From Alphaproteobacteria bacterium (GTDB lineage Bacteria > Pseudomonadota > Alphaproteobacteria > MPNO01 > UBA2964): 64,000 bases of DNA. The stretch spans positions 169,547-233,546 of the forward strand of contig WLWZ01000004.1 in assembly GCA_012103315.1 (NCBI GenBank). Reading direction: 5' to 3'. The notes beneath the pieces are model-generated. The model made no database searches, was not told the DNA's origin, and saw only the letters and a list, made by a program, of their open reading frames with translations. The first letter of the stretch is position 1. Every line of letters starts with the position of its first letter. The position numbers were made by a program, and so were the translations under genes. Of this stretch, positions 17,442 to 27,201 are shown in pieces.

Positions 17442-19232
17442 TCATTGAATAGTTCCGTTCCATTGGCGGTCGTATATATACCTAGCCCAGTCACGGTAAT
17501 CGCCGCCACGCGTCCCTTGCTTCTCGCCACCGACCCAATCACGGATCGGAATACTGAAGCCCGTCTTGGGACGATACAGAATTTCATCGGGCAGCGGTTT
17601 TGCCAAGGATGTTGCCATATCATTCTTGGTTGGTGAGCGATCCCCAGCAATCATTGGCGCAAGAGTGCGAAGCAGTGTGATGTCCACCAACGGTGTTCTA
17701 ATTTCCAGCGAGTGGGCCATGCTTGCCCAGTCGGCATCACGCAATAGTTGGTTGCGCATATACCAGGCTGACTCCAACGCTGTCATCGAAATGCGCGGTG
17801 ATCCAATTTCACCGATGGTCTTTGAAAGTTGTTGTGTGATTGCGAGTGCTTCCAGCCCTTCGCGGACGAGTTCGGGGTCAAGCACCTCGGGCAATTCCCA
17901 TGGCATATAGAGACTACGCCGCAACAGATAAGCATCACCCAACCGGCTGCCATATTCAAAAAGTCCGGCATATTTGGGCGAAGTCATTTTCTTTATAACT
18001 GGCGCGGTTATCACGCGGAGCGCTTTGCCGACACCGGGTAAGTATCGGAACAATCCTAGCGCCCGTGCAAGACCGGGGACCTGTTGAAAATTTTGATATC
18101 CCGCGAAGAGCTCGTCGCCCCCAACACCAGAGAGCGCGACCTTTAATCCAGCCTCGCGGGTTACCTTGCTAACAAAATAGGTGTTAGCGCCATCGATGCT
18201 GGGCTGGTCCATTGCTGCCATGAGGTGATCGGCATTGTCGCGAAAATCGTTGGTTTCGATCCAGCGGGTCTCGTGATCTGTTTCGTAATGTCGCGCGAGG
18301 AACTCTGCCAATGGCGCTTCATCATTTTCAGTGTCCCTGAACTGTTGAAAACCCAGAGTGACGGTTCTTAAATTAGTTCCCTGCGCTTCAGAGGCCAACG
18401 CAACGAGACTAGAGGAATCGAGGCCGGCGGAAAGAAACACCCCAACCGGAACATCGGCGACAAGATGATGCTGTATGCTGTCGACTAAAGCAGCGCGCAA
18501 TTCTTCGGCGTCGTAAGGCGCTGGGTCGACTTCACTGAGTTCTTTCGTCAGATCGAACCAATTGTGCGGTGCGCCGCGCCCAGAGGTGTCGACCCAAAGG
18601 CTGCCACCTGCCGGTATCGCCTTAATACCTTTATACAAAGTGTGAGGCTCTGGAACATATCCCAGCATAAAAAATCCGACATGGCCGGCCGGTGCGGGCG
18701 AAGTATCGATACCACCGCCGGCGATCAGCGCTTTCACCTGAGATGCAATCCGCAATGTCGTCCCGTCATCAGAAAAGTAGAGAGGTTTGATGCCATAGGC
18801 GTCACGCGCCATGAACATGCCCTGACGTTTCTCATCCCAGATTGCGAAGGCAAACATTCCCCGCAATAGATCGACCATTGCCGGGCCGTGTAGGATATAA
18901 AGTTGTAGTAGAACTTCGGTATCGGAGTTTGACGTCAACGCTACGCCGTCTTCGATCAGCTGTTGCCGGAGAGCACGATAGTTATAAATTTCGCCGTTAA
19001 AGACGATGCGATAGGCGCCGTCTTTTGAAGCCATGGGCTGCGCCCCGGCATCTGATAAATCGATGATCGACAGACGCCGATGTGCCATGGCGACATGGTT
19101 GTTCTCCGATATCCAGATTCCTTCTGAATCAGGACCGCGCGCGGCTTGCCGGTCGTGAATGGCGTCAAGCTGGCTGCGATCAATGGGGGGTGCACTCGCC
19201 CCATAGGAAAATAGGGCGGCTAATCCACACAT
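17442..19232 (-). CDS. asnB: Asparagine synthase family amidotransferase (first of two)
   Basis: This 596-residue protein has an N-terminal class II glutaminase domain beginning Met-Cys-Gly, so Cys2 is the nucleophile after Met removal. Supporting segments are RGPDSEG, HRRLSIIDLS and FNGEIYNY. The C-terminal domain is an ATP-pyrophosphatase. The PP-loop reads FLSAGLDSS (267-274), with Ala in place of the first Gly of the usual SGGxDS. A later VALSGVGGDELFAGY is intact. Polysaccharide-locus AsnB proteins are thought to amidate sugar carboxyl groups rather than make free asparagine. That fits the uronic-acid enzymes here. It sits 9 bases after the methyltransferase gene. Confidence 0.88.
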   Translation of the reverse strand: MCGLAALFSYGASAPPIDRSQLDAIHDRQAARGPDSEGIWISENNHVAMAHRRLSIIDLSDAGAQPMASKDGAYRIVFNGEIYNYRALRQQLIEDGVALTSNSDTEVLLQLYILHGPAMVDLLRGMFAFAIWDEKRQGMFMARDAYGIKPLYFSDDGTTLRIASQVKALIAGGGIDTSPAPAGHVGFFMLGYVPEPHTLYKGIKAIPAGGSLWVDTSGRGAPHNWFDLTKELSEVDPAPYDAEELRAALVDSIQHHLVADVPVGVFLSAGLDSSSLVALASEAQGTNLRTVTLGFQQFRDTENDEAPLAEFLARHYETDHETRWIETNDFRDNADHLMAAMDQPSIDGANTYFVSKVTREAGLKVALSGVGGDELFAGYQNFQQVPGLARALGLFRYLPGVGKALRVITAPVIKKMTSPKYAGLFEYGSRLGDAYLLRRSLYMPWELPEVLDPELVREGLEALAITQQLSKTIGEIGSPRISMTALESAWYMRNQLLRDADWASMAHSLEIRTPLVDITLLRTLAPMIAGDRSPTKNDMATSLAKPLPDEILYRPKTGFSIPIRDWVGGEKQGTRGGDYRDWARYIYDRQWNGTIQ

Positions 19233-19241
19233 GACGTGGCT

Positions 19242-19991
19242 CTATTTCTCAGCAACGGCCAGCAGGTTCTGCGAGAGGATGGCGTTTTTCCCGTCACCGC
19301 CAGATTCTGCGATGAGCCATAATAGTGCGGGCAGGCGGACAAGCTTCCACATAAGCCATCGGACGGTCCCGCCAAGGCGTCCGGGTACCGGCGGATCTTC
19401 ATAACAGGCGACGCGTGAAAAATCGCTGGCGAGCAGAACCTGTGGCAGTGACGTTCGCGTAAAAGCCTGCTCATGCGTGAGGTCGCCATATCGGACCCGG
19501 CCATAAAAAGGCGCCTCGGCATTTGCGGTATGGATGATCCAGCGACCCCCAGGTTTTAACGCTGCACGAACGCCATCGATCAGGGCAATTAATTCATCGC
19601 GCGTCATATGTTCCAATACATCGAAACTGACAATCGCGTCGTGGGAATCGGGTTCGAGGGCAAGAAGAGCGCCCATCGCGTCGCCCTGACGAACGCCCTC
19701 AATACCGAGACGTTGTGCCGCTTCGACTTGCTGTGGTGAAATATCGACACCAGACATATTCGTGTAGCCCGCTTGTGCGGCGCAGTGAACGAGCAATCCG
19801 GCACCGCAGCCAAGGTCGAGAATACGTGCCTCTTTGGATGCAGGAAAATGATTGCGGATAACAGTCCGAAACAAATCGAGCAGACCACCCGGTGCGTCGT
19901 CGGGATTTTCAAATGGAATATCGGCAGAGCCCGCGGTGAGGTAGCGGTCATAAATGCGCTTGCGATATTCGGGCTGATTGTCCGCGGTCAT
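19242..19991 (-). CDS. Class I SAM-dependent methyltransferase
   Basis: The product is 249 residues with a Rossmann methyltransferase core. Motif I is ARILDLGCGAGLLV, the acidic loop is MSGVDISPQQ, motif II-like is DAIVSFDVLEHM, and ALKPGGRWIIHT follows. The C-terminal third is variable and ends with a hydrophobic helix (LVRLPALLWLIAES), which could hold it at the membrane. It lies in the leftward operon between a GT4 and AsnB gene, so a sugar of the repeat unit or its lipid-linked form is a reasonable substrate. O-methylation of polysaccharide is the likely role, inferred only from context. Confidence 0.85.
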   Translation of the reverse strand: MTADNQPEYRKRIYDRYLTAGSADIPFENPDDAPGGLLDLFRTVIRNHFPASKEARILDLGCGAGLLVHCAAQAGYTNMSGVDISPQQVEAAQRLGIEGVRQGDAMGALLALEPDSHDAIVSFDVLEHMTRDELIALIDGVRAALKPGGRWIIHTANAEAPFYGRVRYGDLTHEQAFTRTSLPQVLLASDFSRVACYEDPPVPGRLGGTVRWLMWKLVRLPALLWLIAESGGDGKNAILSQNLLAVAEK

Positions 19992-20074
19992 TTTAAAACA
20001 TGTCTAATAAAAGGGTCAGGGCTCAATGATCGCACATAATTAGCCCCGTCACTAACGCGAACTGGCTGTTATAG

Positions 20075-21238
20075 CTAGTGTTTTTCTGTTCGCACTAATA
20101 ATTCCCGATAGGCTTCAACCGTCGCTTCACCATGTTTTTTGAAGGATAATGCCTGTTCGGCGCATTTGATAGCGTGCTCGGAAAGGGTGATCCACTGATC
20201 AGGGCGATCCAGTAATTTCTCAATGGCTGAGATCACTTGATCAGTGGTAGGGGCAATAATTATGCCACCACCGTGACGTTCAACAATTTCAGCGATCCCG
20301 GTTTCTCGCGAGACAATGGCGGGAATGCCATCGACGATTGCTTCCGCGGCGGCCATACCAAAGCATTCATATTCCGATGGCATGACCAATAGATCGATTT
20401 GGCTGAAGAACGCTTCTTTGTCCTGAATAAAGCCGAGCCAATTAATACGCCCCGTCACGCCAAGCGTTTCAGCCATGGCTTTTAAGGTTTCTTCTTCGGG
20501 GCCTGTTCCTGCGATAGTCAAAGTTACGTTGGCTTCCAGCTTGGAGAGCGCTTCGATCATTAGAGCCAAATTCTTTTTTGGATGGAGCCGGCCAAGATAG
20601 CCGAGCCGCAAGGAGCCATCAGTCGGCATCTCAGTTCGCGCAGAAAGGTGACGTGACATGTCATCGTAAACTGGATGCGATATGACAGCAGTTCGCGGTG
20701 AGGCGGCAATATTCTCCGGCAAACTGTCGCGGGCTTCGAGGCCAGAGGACATGACGAATAGGTCGAACATTTTTAGAAAGCGAGCCTTTAGGCGCGGTTT
20801 GAGAAACTTGGTCACGGCGTTGGGCGATTGCGCGATATCGAAGTTCGTCAGGCTTTCATGTGGCGTCAGGGCTGTTGCGGGACCGCGGTTAGCGAAGAGA
20901 GACGTAAGCAACGTCACCATTTGCCATGCGCCATGACAATGGATGATGTCGAAGTCCTGCCGGTTTTGCCTGATCCACGAAGCGAGCTTTGGGTTTACCC
21001 CCCATCCGGGGAAGAGTTTTTCAAATCCGGTGGCACAGTCGAAAGTGATTACAGAAACCCCTTCCTGTTCCAACCGCGCAATCGCAGGTTCAATAGCGGC
21101 GCGACCCGTGGGTTCCAGGGGAATCGCAAATGTTATGTCGGCACCCGCACGCTGCGTCGCGATAATGCTGTTCATCGAGGATACGGCGGGGCCGCCATGG
21201 CTGGGGTCCAACCCGCCAATCAGTCTCAACACTTTCAT
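20075..21238 (-). CDS. Glycosyltransferase family 4
   Basis: The product is 387 residues and is the first gene of the leftward operon. It begins MKVLRLIGGLDPSHGGPAV, where the Gly-Gly loop is the usual acceptor-domain motif. IIHCHGAWQ and LTPHESL follow. The donor domain shows LGYLGRLHPKKNLALMIEAL, TIAGTGPEEETL, WLGFIQDKEAFF and MPSEYECFGMAAAEAIVDGIPAI, including the EX7E glutamates. The 133-base gap to the divergent GT2 gene holds AT-rich sequence with a minus-strand TATAAT (plus 21305-21310) but no convincing -35. The donor sugar cannot be told. Confidence 0.9.
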   Translation of the reverse strand: MKVLRLIGGLDPSHGGPAVSSMNSIIATQRAGADITFAIPLEPTGRAAIEPAIARLEQEGVSVITFDCATGFEKLFPGWGVNPKLASWIRQNRQDFDIIHCHGAWQMVTLLTSLFANRGPATALTPHESLTNFDIAQSPNAVTKFLKPRLKARFLKMFDLFVMSSGLEARDSLPENIAASPRTAVISHPVYDDMSRHLSARTEMPTDGSLRLGYLGRLHPKKNLALMIEALSKLEANVTLTIAGTGPEEETLKAMAETLGVTGRINWLGFIQDKEAFFSQIDLLVMPSEYECFGMAAAEAIVDGIPAIVSRETGIAEIVERHGGGIIIAPTTDQVISAIEKLLDRPDQWITLSEHAIKCAEQALSFKKHGEATVEAYRELLVRTEKH

Positions 21239-21371
21239 GGTGCGTCTCGTATGAACGCGGCTTGGAGCGACATGAACAAATACTCTACAAGTTGGCCGCT
21301 ATCTATTATATCAGCCATTACAATAGTCTATGATGTATCGGCACCTAGTATACGAGTATAGCTGAATTTTT

Positions 21372-22247
21372 ATGTCGTCTTCTGAAAAAGCGCCGTTATC
21401 TGTTCTCATTCCGACAAAGAATGAAGAGCGAAATCTCGAAGAATGTATCGCGTCTGTTGCCTGGGCGGATGAAATTATTGTCTATGATTCTCATAGTACC
21501 GACGGCACCATCGCGATTGCAGAGAAGGCTGGCGCGAAAATCGTAAAACGGGTGTTTGATACATTTGCGGTTCATAAGAATTGGGCACTGGACAATATTG
21601 ATTTCCGAAATTCATGGGTTTTGCTCCTCGATGCAGATGAGCGTGTTACAGACTTGCTGGCTGCGGAAATAAAAGATGCTGTAAAAACCCAAGACGGACC
21701 GGTCGGGTATCATATTGCACGCAAGACAGTGTTTTGCGGCACCTGGATGAAACATAGTGGCGTCTATCCAGACTTTAATCTGCGGCTGATTCAGGCCGGG
21801 CATGGCCGCTACGAAGATCGCATCGTTCACGAGCACATGATTGTTGATGGCCCGGCAGGGTACCTGAAGGACCATCTGCTTCATGATGACGATAAGGGAA
21901 TCGAACGGTTTTTTGACCGCCATAATCACTACACATCACTTGAGGCGGTGGAGATTGCGCGCGCGCGGTTAAAGTCTGGTGGTGAGAAACTCGGTGGTAA
22001 CTTCTTTGAACGTGGCCCACAACGCCGTCGGGCGCTTAAGAATTTCGCGCAGCGTTATCTGCCGTTTCGGCCAATGTTTCTGTTTATCTTCATGTACATT
22101 TTAAAGCTAGGGTTCCTCGACGGTCGCATGGGGTTGCGCTACTGCTTGCTCAAGATGTTTTTTGAGTACCAGATTGTCATCAAGGTAAAGGAAATGCGGG
22201 ATCCAAATTCGCCGCTTTACCAACAACACAAAGACATTCTTGAGTAG
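21372..22247 (+). CDS. Glycosyltransferase family 2 (WaaE/KdtX-like)
   Basis: This 291-residue GT-A enzyme begins LSVLIPTKNEERNLEECIASV and has IIVYDSHSTDGT and the metal-binding LLLDADERVT. The later YPDFNLRLIQAGHGRYED and VHEHM segments are typical of the WaaE/KdtX subgroup. That subgroup adds glucose to lipopolysaccharide inner core in some bacteria, while others work in exopolysaccharide assembly. A hydrophobic stretch near the C-terminus (MFLFIFMYILKLGFLDG) suggests membrane association. It is the first gene of the rightward operon, divergent from the GT4 gene. No clear Shine-Dalgarno precedes the ATG. Confidence 0.9.
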   Translation: MSSSEKAPLSVLIPTKNEERNLEECIASVAWADEIIVYDSHSTDGTIAIAEKAGAKIVKRVFDTFAVHKNWALDNIDFRNSWVLLLDADERVTDLLAAEIKDAVKTQDGPVGYHIARKTVFCGTWMKHSGVYPDFNLRLIQAGHGRYEDRIVHEHMIVDGPAGYLKDHLLHDDDKGIERFFDRHNHYTSLEAVEIARARLKSGGEKLGGNFFERGPQRRRALKNFAQRYLPFRPMFLFIFMYILKLGFLDGRMGLRYCLLKMFFEYQIVIKVKEMRDPNSPLYQQHKDILE

Positions 22248-22325
22248 CCACGCAAGATATTGAAAAAAAACAACTTTTTCTATATTCTTCCAGTCGACAG
22301 ATAAAGTAGAGTTACAGTAAAGCCT

Positions 22326-24248
22326 ATGTGCGGTATTGCCGGATTCCTCGGGCCTTGGCCAGAGCAACTGATCGACGCCATGGTGGCGTCATTGCGTCAT
22401 CGCGGGCCTGATGGCGATGGCCGCATTGTTGATGCAGAGGCGGGCGTCGCTCTCGGCCATGCGCGGCTCTCAATTATTGATCTTTCCAATGCAGCGGCAC
22501 AGCCGATGGTTAGCCCTGATGGGCGCTATACCCTGACGTTCAATGGTGAGATCTATAACTATTGCGCGCTCAAAAAATCTCTGGAAAATGCCGGCGTGGC
22601 GTTTAAGACGAGCAGTGATACTGAAGTTCTCCTTCACCTTTACTTACGGGAAGGCCCAGACTGTCTGAACCGGTTGCACGGTATTTTTGCCTTTGCCATT
22701 TGGGATAGTGATGAGCGGCGTCTGTTCATTGCTCGTGATCACCTAGGTGTTAAACCACTGTATTTAGCAGAATTGGCAAACGGGTTTTTGTTTGCCAGTG
22801 AGCTAAAATCGCTCGTGCTCTGCCCTGATCTCTCGCGTGAGATTGATCCTGTTGCTGTCGCTGACCATCTCGGGTTCCTGTGGACCTCTGGCGAAGCGAC
22901 AATGTTGCGTCAAGTGCGCAAGCTTCGACCAGGTTGTACCCTCACCGTCGATTCCACAGGTGTCCGTATTAATCAGTATTATCGGACCCCGGTTGCGGGT
23001 GCGTCCAACCCGGCAACATCGGATGATTTGCGATCACTCATTGATGATATCGTGACCGAACAGATGGTCGCCGATGTTGAGGTTGGGGCACTGCTCTCGG
23101 GCGGTGTCGATTCAAGCGCGATTGTTGCGTCCATGTGCCGAGTGACCGAGCCGTCAAACATCACCACCTTTTGCGCGACGGTCGAGACACCAGATACCGG
23201 TGCCGACAATTTCGGTGATGACGAGAATTTTGCGGCGTCGGTGGCGGAGAGCTTTGGCGTTAAGTTGATTAAAGTACCGACCGACGCCGATCTGATCGAA
23301 TCCTTGCAGGATATGGTGTGGTCGCTGGATGAGCCAACGGCGGACTTCTCGGCTTTGCAAACATTGTTCCTCGCCCGGGCGGCGCGTGAGAACGGCATCA
23401 AGGTGCTGCTCTCCGGTGTTGGCGGTGACGATCTGTTTACCGGATATGGACGCCATACGGCCGCGCTAGCCTATGCAGCATTCAGTAAAGTGCCAGGATT
23501 GCGGCATGTGATTGGCACGGTCGCGGGATTATTTCCGCCGACCTCGATCATCGGACGACGCATTAAACGAACTGGCGACCTCTTGCGACTTGATGAAGAA
23601 GCCATGCTGGCGGACGCCATGAGTTTCTCGGCAGTTGGGGCGGACCGTCTTTTGGGTTTGATCGCGCCCGGCTTGCGTTCCGAAGTTCCAGCGGATGGCA
23701 TACCGGCGGCATTTCGAAAATCATTTGCGGCGACCGCAGGTCTCAATCCGGTCGAACGCCTGCTTGATTTGGAACTCAACGGCTTCATGCCCGATCATAA
23801 TCTCAACTACACTGATAAGATGGCGATGCAGGCTGGTGTTGAGGTGCGGGTGCCGCTTTGCGACCCGCAGCTTATAGAATTTGCACGGGATCTGCCGCTT
23901 AACCAGCTTATTGATAGCCGCCAAACAAAAAAGATATTACGTGCCTCGCAACAGGGGCGAGTGCCGGATGATGTGCTGACCCGTTCGAAACAAGGGTTTG
24001 GTGTTCCGGTGCGAAGTTGGTTAAAAGGACCGGCGCGACCGTTGATGGAAGAGCTGACAGCGGCCACCGCAATTGAGGAGCGGGGTCTGTTTGATGCTAA
24101 ATCTGTCAAATCCCTGCGCGAGGATTTTTTAGCGGGAAGGATTGATGCGGCGATGACATTGTTTCCGCTGATGGCAATAGAAGCCTGGTGTCGGGCGCTT
24201 GATGAAGCTCCCGTTGCTGATCTGTCCGGACAGGCGGTGACCGCATGA
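22326..24248 (+). CDS. asnB: Asparagine synthase family amidotransferase (second of two)
   Basis: This 640-residue class II glutamine amidotransferase begins MCGIAGFLGP with Cys2 as nucleophile. RHRGPDGDG, HARLSIIDLS and FNGEIYNY follow. The synthetase domain has a standard PP-loop LLSGGVDSS (257-264) and VLLSGVGGDDLFTGYG. It resembles the exopolysaccharide/exosortase-associated amidotransferases rather than a housekeeping enzyme. It differs from the copy at 17.4 kb in PP-loop and C-terminus, so the two are paralogues, not a recent duplication. Its TGA stop overlaps the start of the FkbM methyltransferase gene as ATGA, implying coupled translation. Confidence 0.9.
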   Translation: MCGIAGFLGPWPEQLIDAMVASLRHRGPDGDGRIVDAEAGVALGHARLSIIDLSNAAAQPMVSPDGRYTLTFNGEIYNYCALKKSLENAGVAFKTSSDTEVLLHLYLREGPDCLNRLHGIFAFAIWDSDERRLFIARDHLGVKPLYLAELANGFLFASELKSLVLCPDLSREIDPVAVADHLGFLWTSGEATMLRQVRKLRPGCTLTVDSTGVRINQYYRTPVAGASNPATSDDLRSLIDDIVTEQMVADVEVGALLSGGVDSSAIVASMCRVTEPSNITTFCATVETPDTGADNFGDDENFAASVAESFGVKLIKVPTDADLIESLQDMVWSLDEPTADFSALQTLFLARAARENGIKVLLSGVGGDDLFTGYGRHTAALAYAAFSKVPGLRHVIGTVAGLFPPTSIIGRRIKRTGDLLRLDEEAMLADAMSFSAVGADRLLGLIAPGLRSEVPADGIPAAFRKSFAATAGLNPVERLLDLELNGFMPDHNLNYTDKMAMQAGVEVRVPLCDPQLIEFARDLPLNQLIDSRQTKKILRASQQGRVPDDVLTRSKQGFGVPVRSWLKGPARPLMEELTAATAIEERGLFDAKSVKSLREDFLAGRIDAAMTLFPLMAIEAWCRALDEAPVADLSGQAVTA

Positions 24249-25000
24249 GCTTCCGCCTTAATGCCGACCCTTCCTTCAGTTTCAGAAAAATTGAAAAGCT
24301 GTTCCTGGCGGCAAAGTTGTTTTGGCGCTTTCCGCGTTCGCACGGTGCCTGGCCAAAATACGAATATCTCAAACCCTGGATTATTGATCAGCGTCCGGCG
24401 GCGGTTATCGACGTCGGCATTAATATTGGGCAGTTTTTGCATCTTGCCTATCGGCTGTGGCCTGAGGCTAAAATTATTGGTGTCGAGCCGACAGCCGATC
24501 TCGCCGATAAAATGGCGACCTTATATAAAGACGAGCCCAGCGTTATCGTGGAAGCCTGTGCGGCGAGTGATCACGACGGTGAGGCGAATTTTCATATTAC
24601 AAAGGACAGCCAGAACAGCTCTTTGCTGGAGCCATCTGAGAGCTTTGTGGCTGATCGCCCAGATGATGGGCTGTTGCGGACGGAAACCGTCCAGCTGCGC
24701 CGCATGGATGATATCTTAAAGGATGAGGCGGGGCCGTTCTTCGTCAAGATTGATGTCCAGGGCGCAGAGATGGATGTACTCCGTGGCTTTGGCGACCGGC
24801 TCGGAGATATCGAAACTCTTATTATCGAGGCGCCGTTCGAGGAGGCCTATGATGGGGCTGGCGGTTTTGATGATATCTACCGTTACTTGGCGGATCGCGG
24901 CATGGATTATGCCGGGCCTCTGGGAACATTGACGTCGAAACATACCGGACGTGTCCGGCAGGAAGATGCAGTATTTGTAAAGCGGCAGTCGCCGGCGTGA
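24245..25000 (+). CDS. FkbM family methyltransferase
   Basis: The product is 251 residues of the FkbM type. Features are AAVIDVGINIGQFLHLAY (motif I), KIIGVEPTADLADKM, VEACAASDHDGEANFHI and the family signature FFVKIDVQGAEMDVLRGF. LIIEAPFEEAYDG follows. FkbM enzymes O-methylate sugars or polyketide parts with SAM. Its start overlaps the stop of asnB by four bases, so amidation and methylation are probably steps on the same polymer. With the methyltransferase at 19.2 kb, the locus has two methyltransferases matched with two amidotransferases. Confidence 0.92.
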   Translation: MSFRLNADPSFSFRKIEKLFLAAKLFWRFPRSHGAWPKYEYLKPWIIDQRPAAVIDVGINIGQFLHLAYRLWPEAKIIGVEPTADLADKMATLYKDEPSVIVEACAASDHDGEANFHITKDSQNSSLLEPSESFVADRPDDGLLRTETVQLRRMDDILKDEAGPFFVKIDVQGAEMDVLRGFGDRLGDIETLIIEAPFEEAYDGAGGFDDIYRYLADRGMDYAGPLGTLTSKHTGRVRQEDAVFVKRQSPA

Positions 25001-25024
25001 TACAGTGTGTGAAGGTGTAAACGT

Positions 25025-27190
25025 ATGAAACAGATCGTCCAAAGTGCCCGGTCAGGAAAGCTGGCTCTCAAAGAAGTTCCGGATCCCAAGGTTCGGTCGG
25101 GTCATGTCCTCGTTCGGACGCGGTCTTCTCTTATATCCGCAGGTACCGAACGCATGGTCGTTCAGTTTGCCAAGAAGAGCCTTGCAGCCAAAGCAAAGGC
25201 GCGCCCGGATCTGGTGCGTAAGGTCCTCGATAAGACCAAGCGCGATGGCATTGCCTCTACCATGCGCGCCGTGCTGGCAAGGCTCGATGAGCCATTGCCG
25301 TTGGGCTATTCCGCTTGCGGTGATGTGATTGCTGTTGGTGATGGCGCCGAAGGAAAATTCCGTGTTGGTCAGCGCATCGCCGTTGCAGGGGCAGGGCTCG
25401 CCAATCACGCCGACTTTAATGTGGTGCCTCTGAACCTCGCATCGCCAGTGCCGGAAGACGTTAATGATGAGGAAGCCTGCTTCGGCACGCTGGGCTCCAT
25501 TGCACTGCATGGCGTCCGTAACATGGGGTTGGAGTTTGGTGATTGTGCGGCCGTTATCGGCGCTGGTTTGGTCGGCCAGCTGGCGGCTCAGCTACTAGAC
25601 CTAGCGGGCATTAGGGTAGCGGTTTTTGATTACAATGAGGGGAGTCTTGAACTCGCTCGTTACGGTCGGGCCGAACTGACCTGGAATCTTGGCATTGGTG
25701 ACCCCACCGAAGCAGTGATGGATTTCACCGACGGGCGCGGTTGCGATGGCGTGTTGATTGCAGCGGCGACTGATTCTAGCGAGCCCTTTAATCTCGCTGC
25801 CAGTATCGCGCGGGACCGGGCCCGGGTTAGTCTCGTTGGCATAACGGGCACCGAAGTTCCTTATCGTGAGTTTATGCATAAAGAATTGTCGGTGGTCGTC
25901 TCGCGGTCTTATGGGCCGGGCCGCTACGATCCCGATTTTGAAGGCCGCGGTATGAAGTACCCGCTAGGCTGGGTGCCATGGACCGAAACCCGTAATCTCG
26001 AAGAGGTTGTACGCCGTATGTCGCGCGCCAGCGATCACCGTCTCGCGGTTGAGCCGTTGATTACGCATCGTTTTGACTTTGACAAAGCTGAAGATGCATA
26101 TGCCATGGTGACCGACAATACTGAGCCCCACCTCGGTGTTGTTCTGAATTATGCAAACGAAGAAAAGAATCCGATGTCGGGTTTGCGGATTCCCATTACG
26201 GTTTCCGGCAGCAAAAAAGCTGGTGACTGTGTTCTGGGTGTTGTTGGCGCCGGGTCGTTCGCGCGCACTATGCTGTTGCCGCGTCTCAAGAATATGAAGA
26301 ACTGTCGCCTTCATACCATCGCAACACAGCGTGGCATCTCTGCTGAACACAGTCAGGGTGCCTTCGGATTTGAATTCTCTGCTGCTGATGAAGCAGCGGT
26401 GTTTGAAAATGATGACATCAATGCCGTGCTCATTACCACGCCGCATTCAAGTCATGCAGGGCTCACAGCGGCGGCTTTGAAGGCTGGAAAAAATGTTCTG
26501 GTCGAGAAACCGCTGGCCCTAGATCGGGAGCAGCTGAATTCCGTCATTGATGCTCGCAATGGCTCGGATGCGTTCTTCCAGGTCGGGTTTAATCGTCGAT
26601 TTGCACCGATGGCGATCAAGATGCGTGATCGGCTCGCTGAATTGCCAGCGCCGAGGGTAGTGCTGCTACGGGTAAATGCCGGACAGCTTCCCTCTGATAG
26701 TTGGCAAAATGCACCAGAAGAAGGCAATGGCCGTATCCTAGGCGAGATGTGCCACTTTGTTGATCTCGCCCGTTTCTTGATTGGGTCTCCCATTTCGTCG
26801 GTACAGGCGGCAGCCGCGTCGGCGACACGCGGTGCTTGTGACGACCTGACAGCAACGCTGAACTTCACCGATGGCAGCTTGGCGACAATCGCCTACACGG
26901 CAAAAGGGGATACCGCCTTTTCTAAGGAATTGTTCGAAGCCTATGCTGGCGGCGTGGTCGTGATGATCGATAATTTCCGATCAATCACCGTTGTCGCCGA
27001 TGGTAAAGAAAACAAAACTGGCGCAGGCCTTGATCAAGATAAAGGTCACAAAGGTGAACTTGAAGCCTTTGTAGAGGCGACAGCAACGGGTGGTCCGGCC
27101 CCTGTCGATGAGGCTGAGATCGTTGAGGTCAGCCTGGCGACGATTGCGATTGGTGAATCGCTCCGCACTGGCGCTCCTGTGTCGCTGTAA
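25025..27190 (+). CDS. Bi-domain oxidoreductase: Zn-type alcohol dehydrogenase plus Gfo/Idh/MocA
   Basis: This 721-residue fusion has a medium-chain dehydrogenase domain at about residues 1-375. It shows AGTERMVV, LGYSACGDVIAVG and NAD loop AAVIGAGLVGQLAAQLL. A Gfo/Idh/MocA domain follows from about residue 395, with VLGVVGAGSFARTMLLP, VLITTPHSSHA, the catalytic-type VLVEKPLAL and QVGFNRRFAP. Such fusions occur in polysaccharide loci next to heparinase-like genes and are thought to oxidise or reduce a sugar intermediate, but the reaction is not established. A GAAGGTG ribosome site precedes the ATG. It is spaced 24 bases after FkbM and 11 bases before the heparinase gene. Confidence 0.92.
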   Translation: MKQIVQSARSGKLALKEVPDPKVRSGHVLVRTRSSLISAGTERMVVQFAKKSLAAKAKARPDLVRKVLDKTKRDGIASTMRAVLARLDEPLPLGYSACGDVIAVGDGAEGKFRVGQRIAVAGAGLANHADFNVVPLNLASPVPEDVNDEEACFGTLGSIALHGVRNMGLEFGDCAAVIGAGLVGQLAAQLLDLAGIRVAVFDYNEGSLELARYGRAELTWNLGIGDPTEAVMDFTDGRGCDGVLIAAATDSSEPFNLAASIARDRARVSLVGITGTEVPYREFMHKELSVVVSRSYGPGRYDPDFEGRGMKYPLGWVPWTETRNLEEVVRRMSRASDHRLAVEPLITHRFDFDKAEDAYAMVTDNTEPHLGVVLNYANEEKNPMSGLRIPITVSGSKKAGDCVLGVVGAGSFARTMLLPRLKNMKNCRLHTIATQRGISAEHSQGAFGFEFSAADEAAVFENDDINAVLITTPHSSHAGLTAAALKAGKNVLVEKPLALDREQLNSVIDARNGSDAFFQVGFNRRFAPMAIKMRDRLAELPAPRVVLLRVNAGQLPSDSWQNAPEEGNGRILGEMCHFVDLARFLIGSPISSVQAAAASATRGACDDLTATLNFTDGSLATIAYTAKGDTAFSKELFEAYAGGVVVMIDNFRSITVVADGKENKTGAGLDQDKGHKGELEAFVEATATGGPAPVDEAEIVEVSLATIAIGESLRTGAPVSL

Positions 27191-27201
27191 GACAGTTCTC
27201 G

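Noticed and set aside
23807..24442. Open frame of 211 codons on the minus strand
   Set aside because: It is antisense to the end of asnB and the start of the FkbM methyltransferase gene, both with clear motifs.
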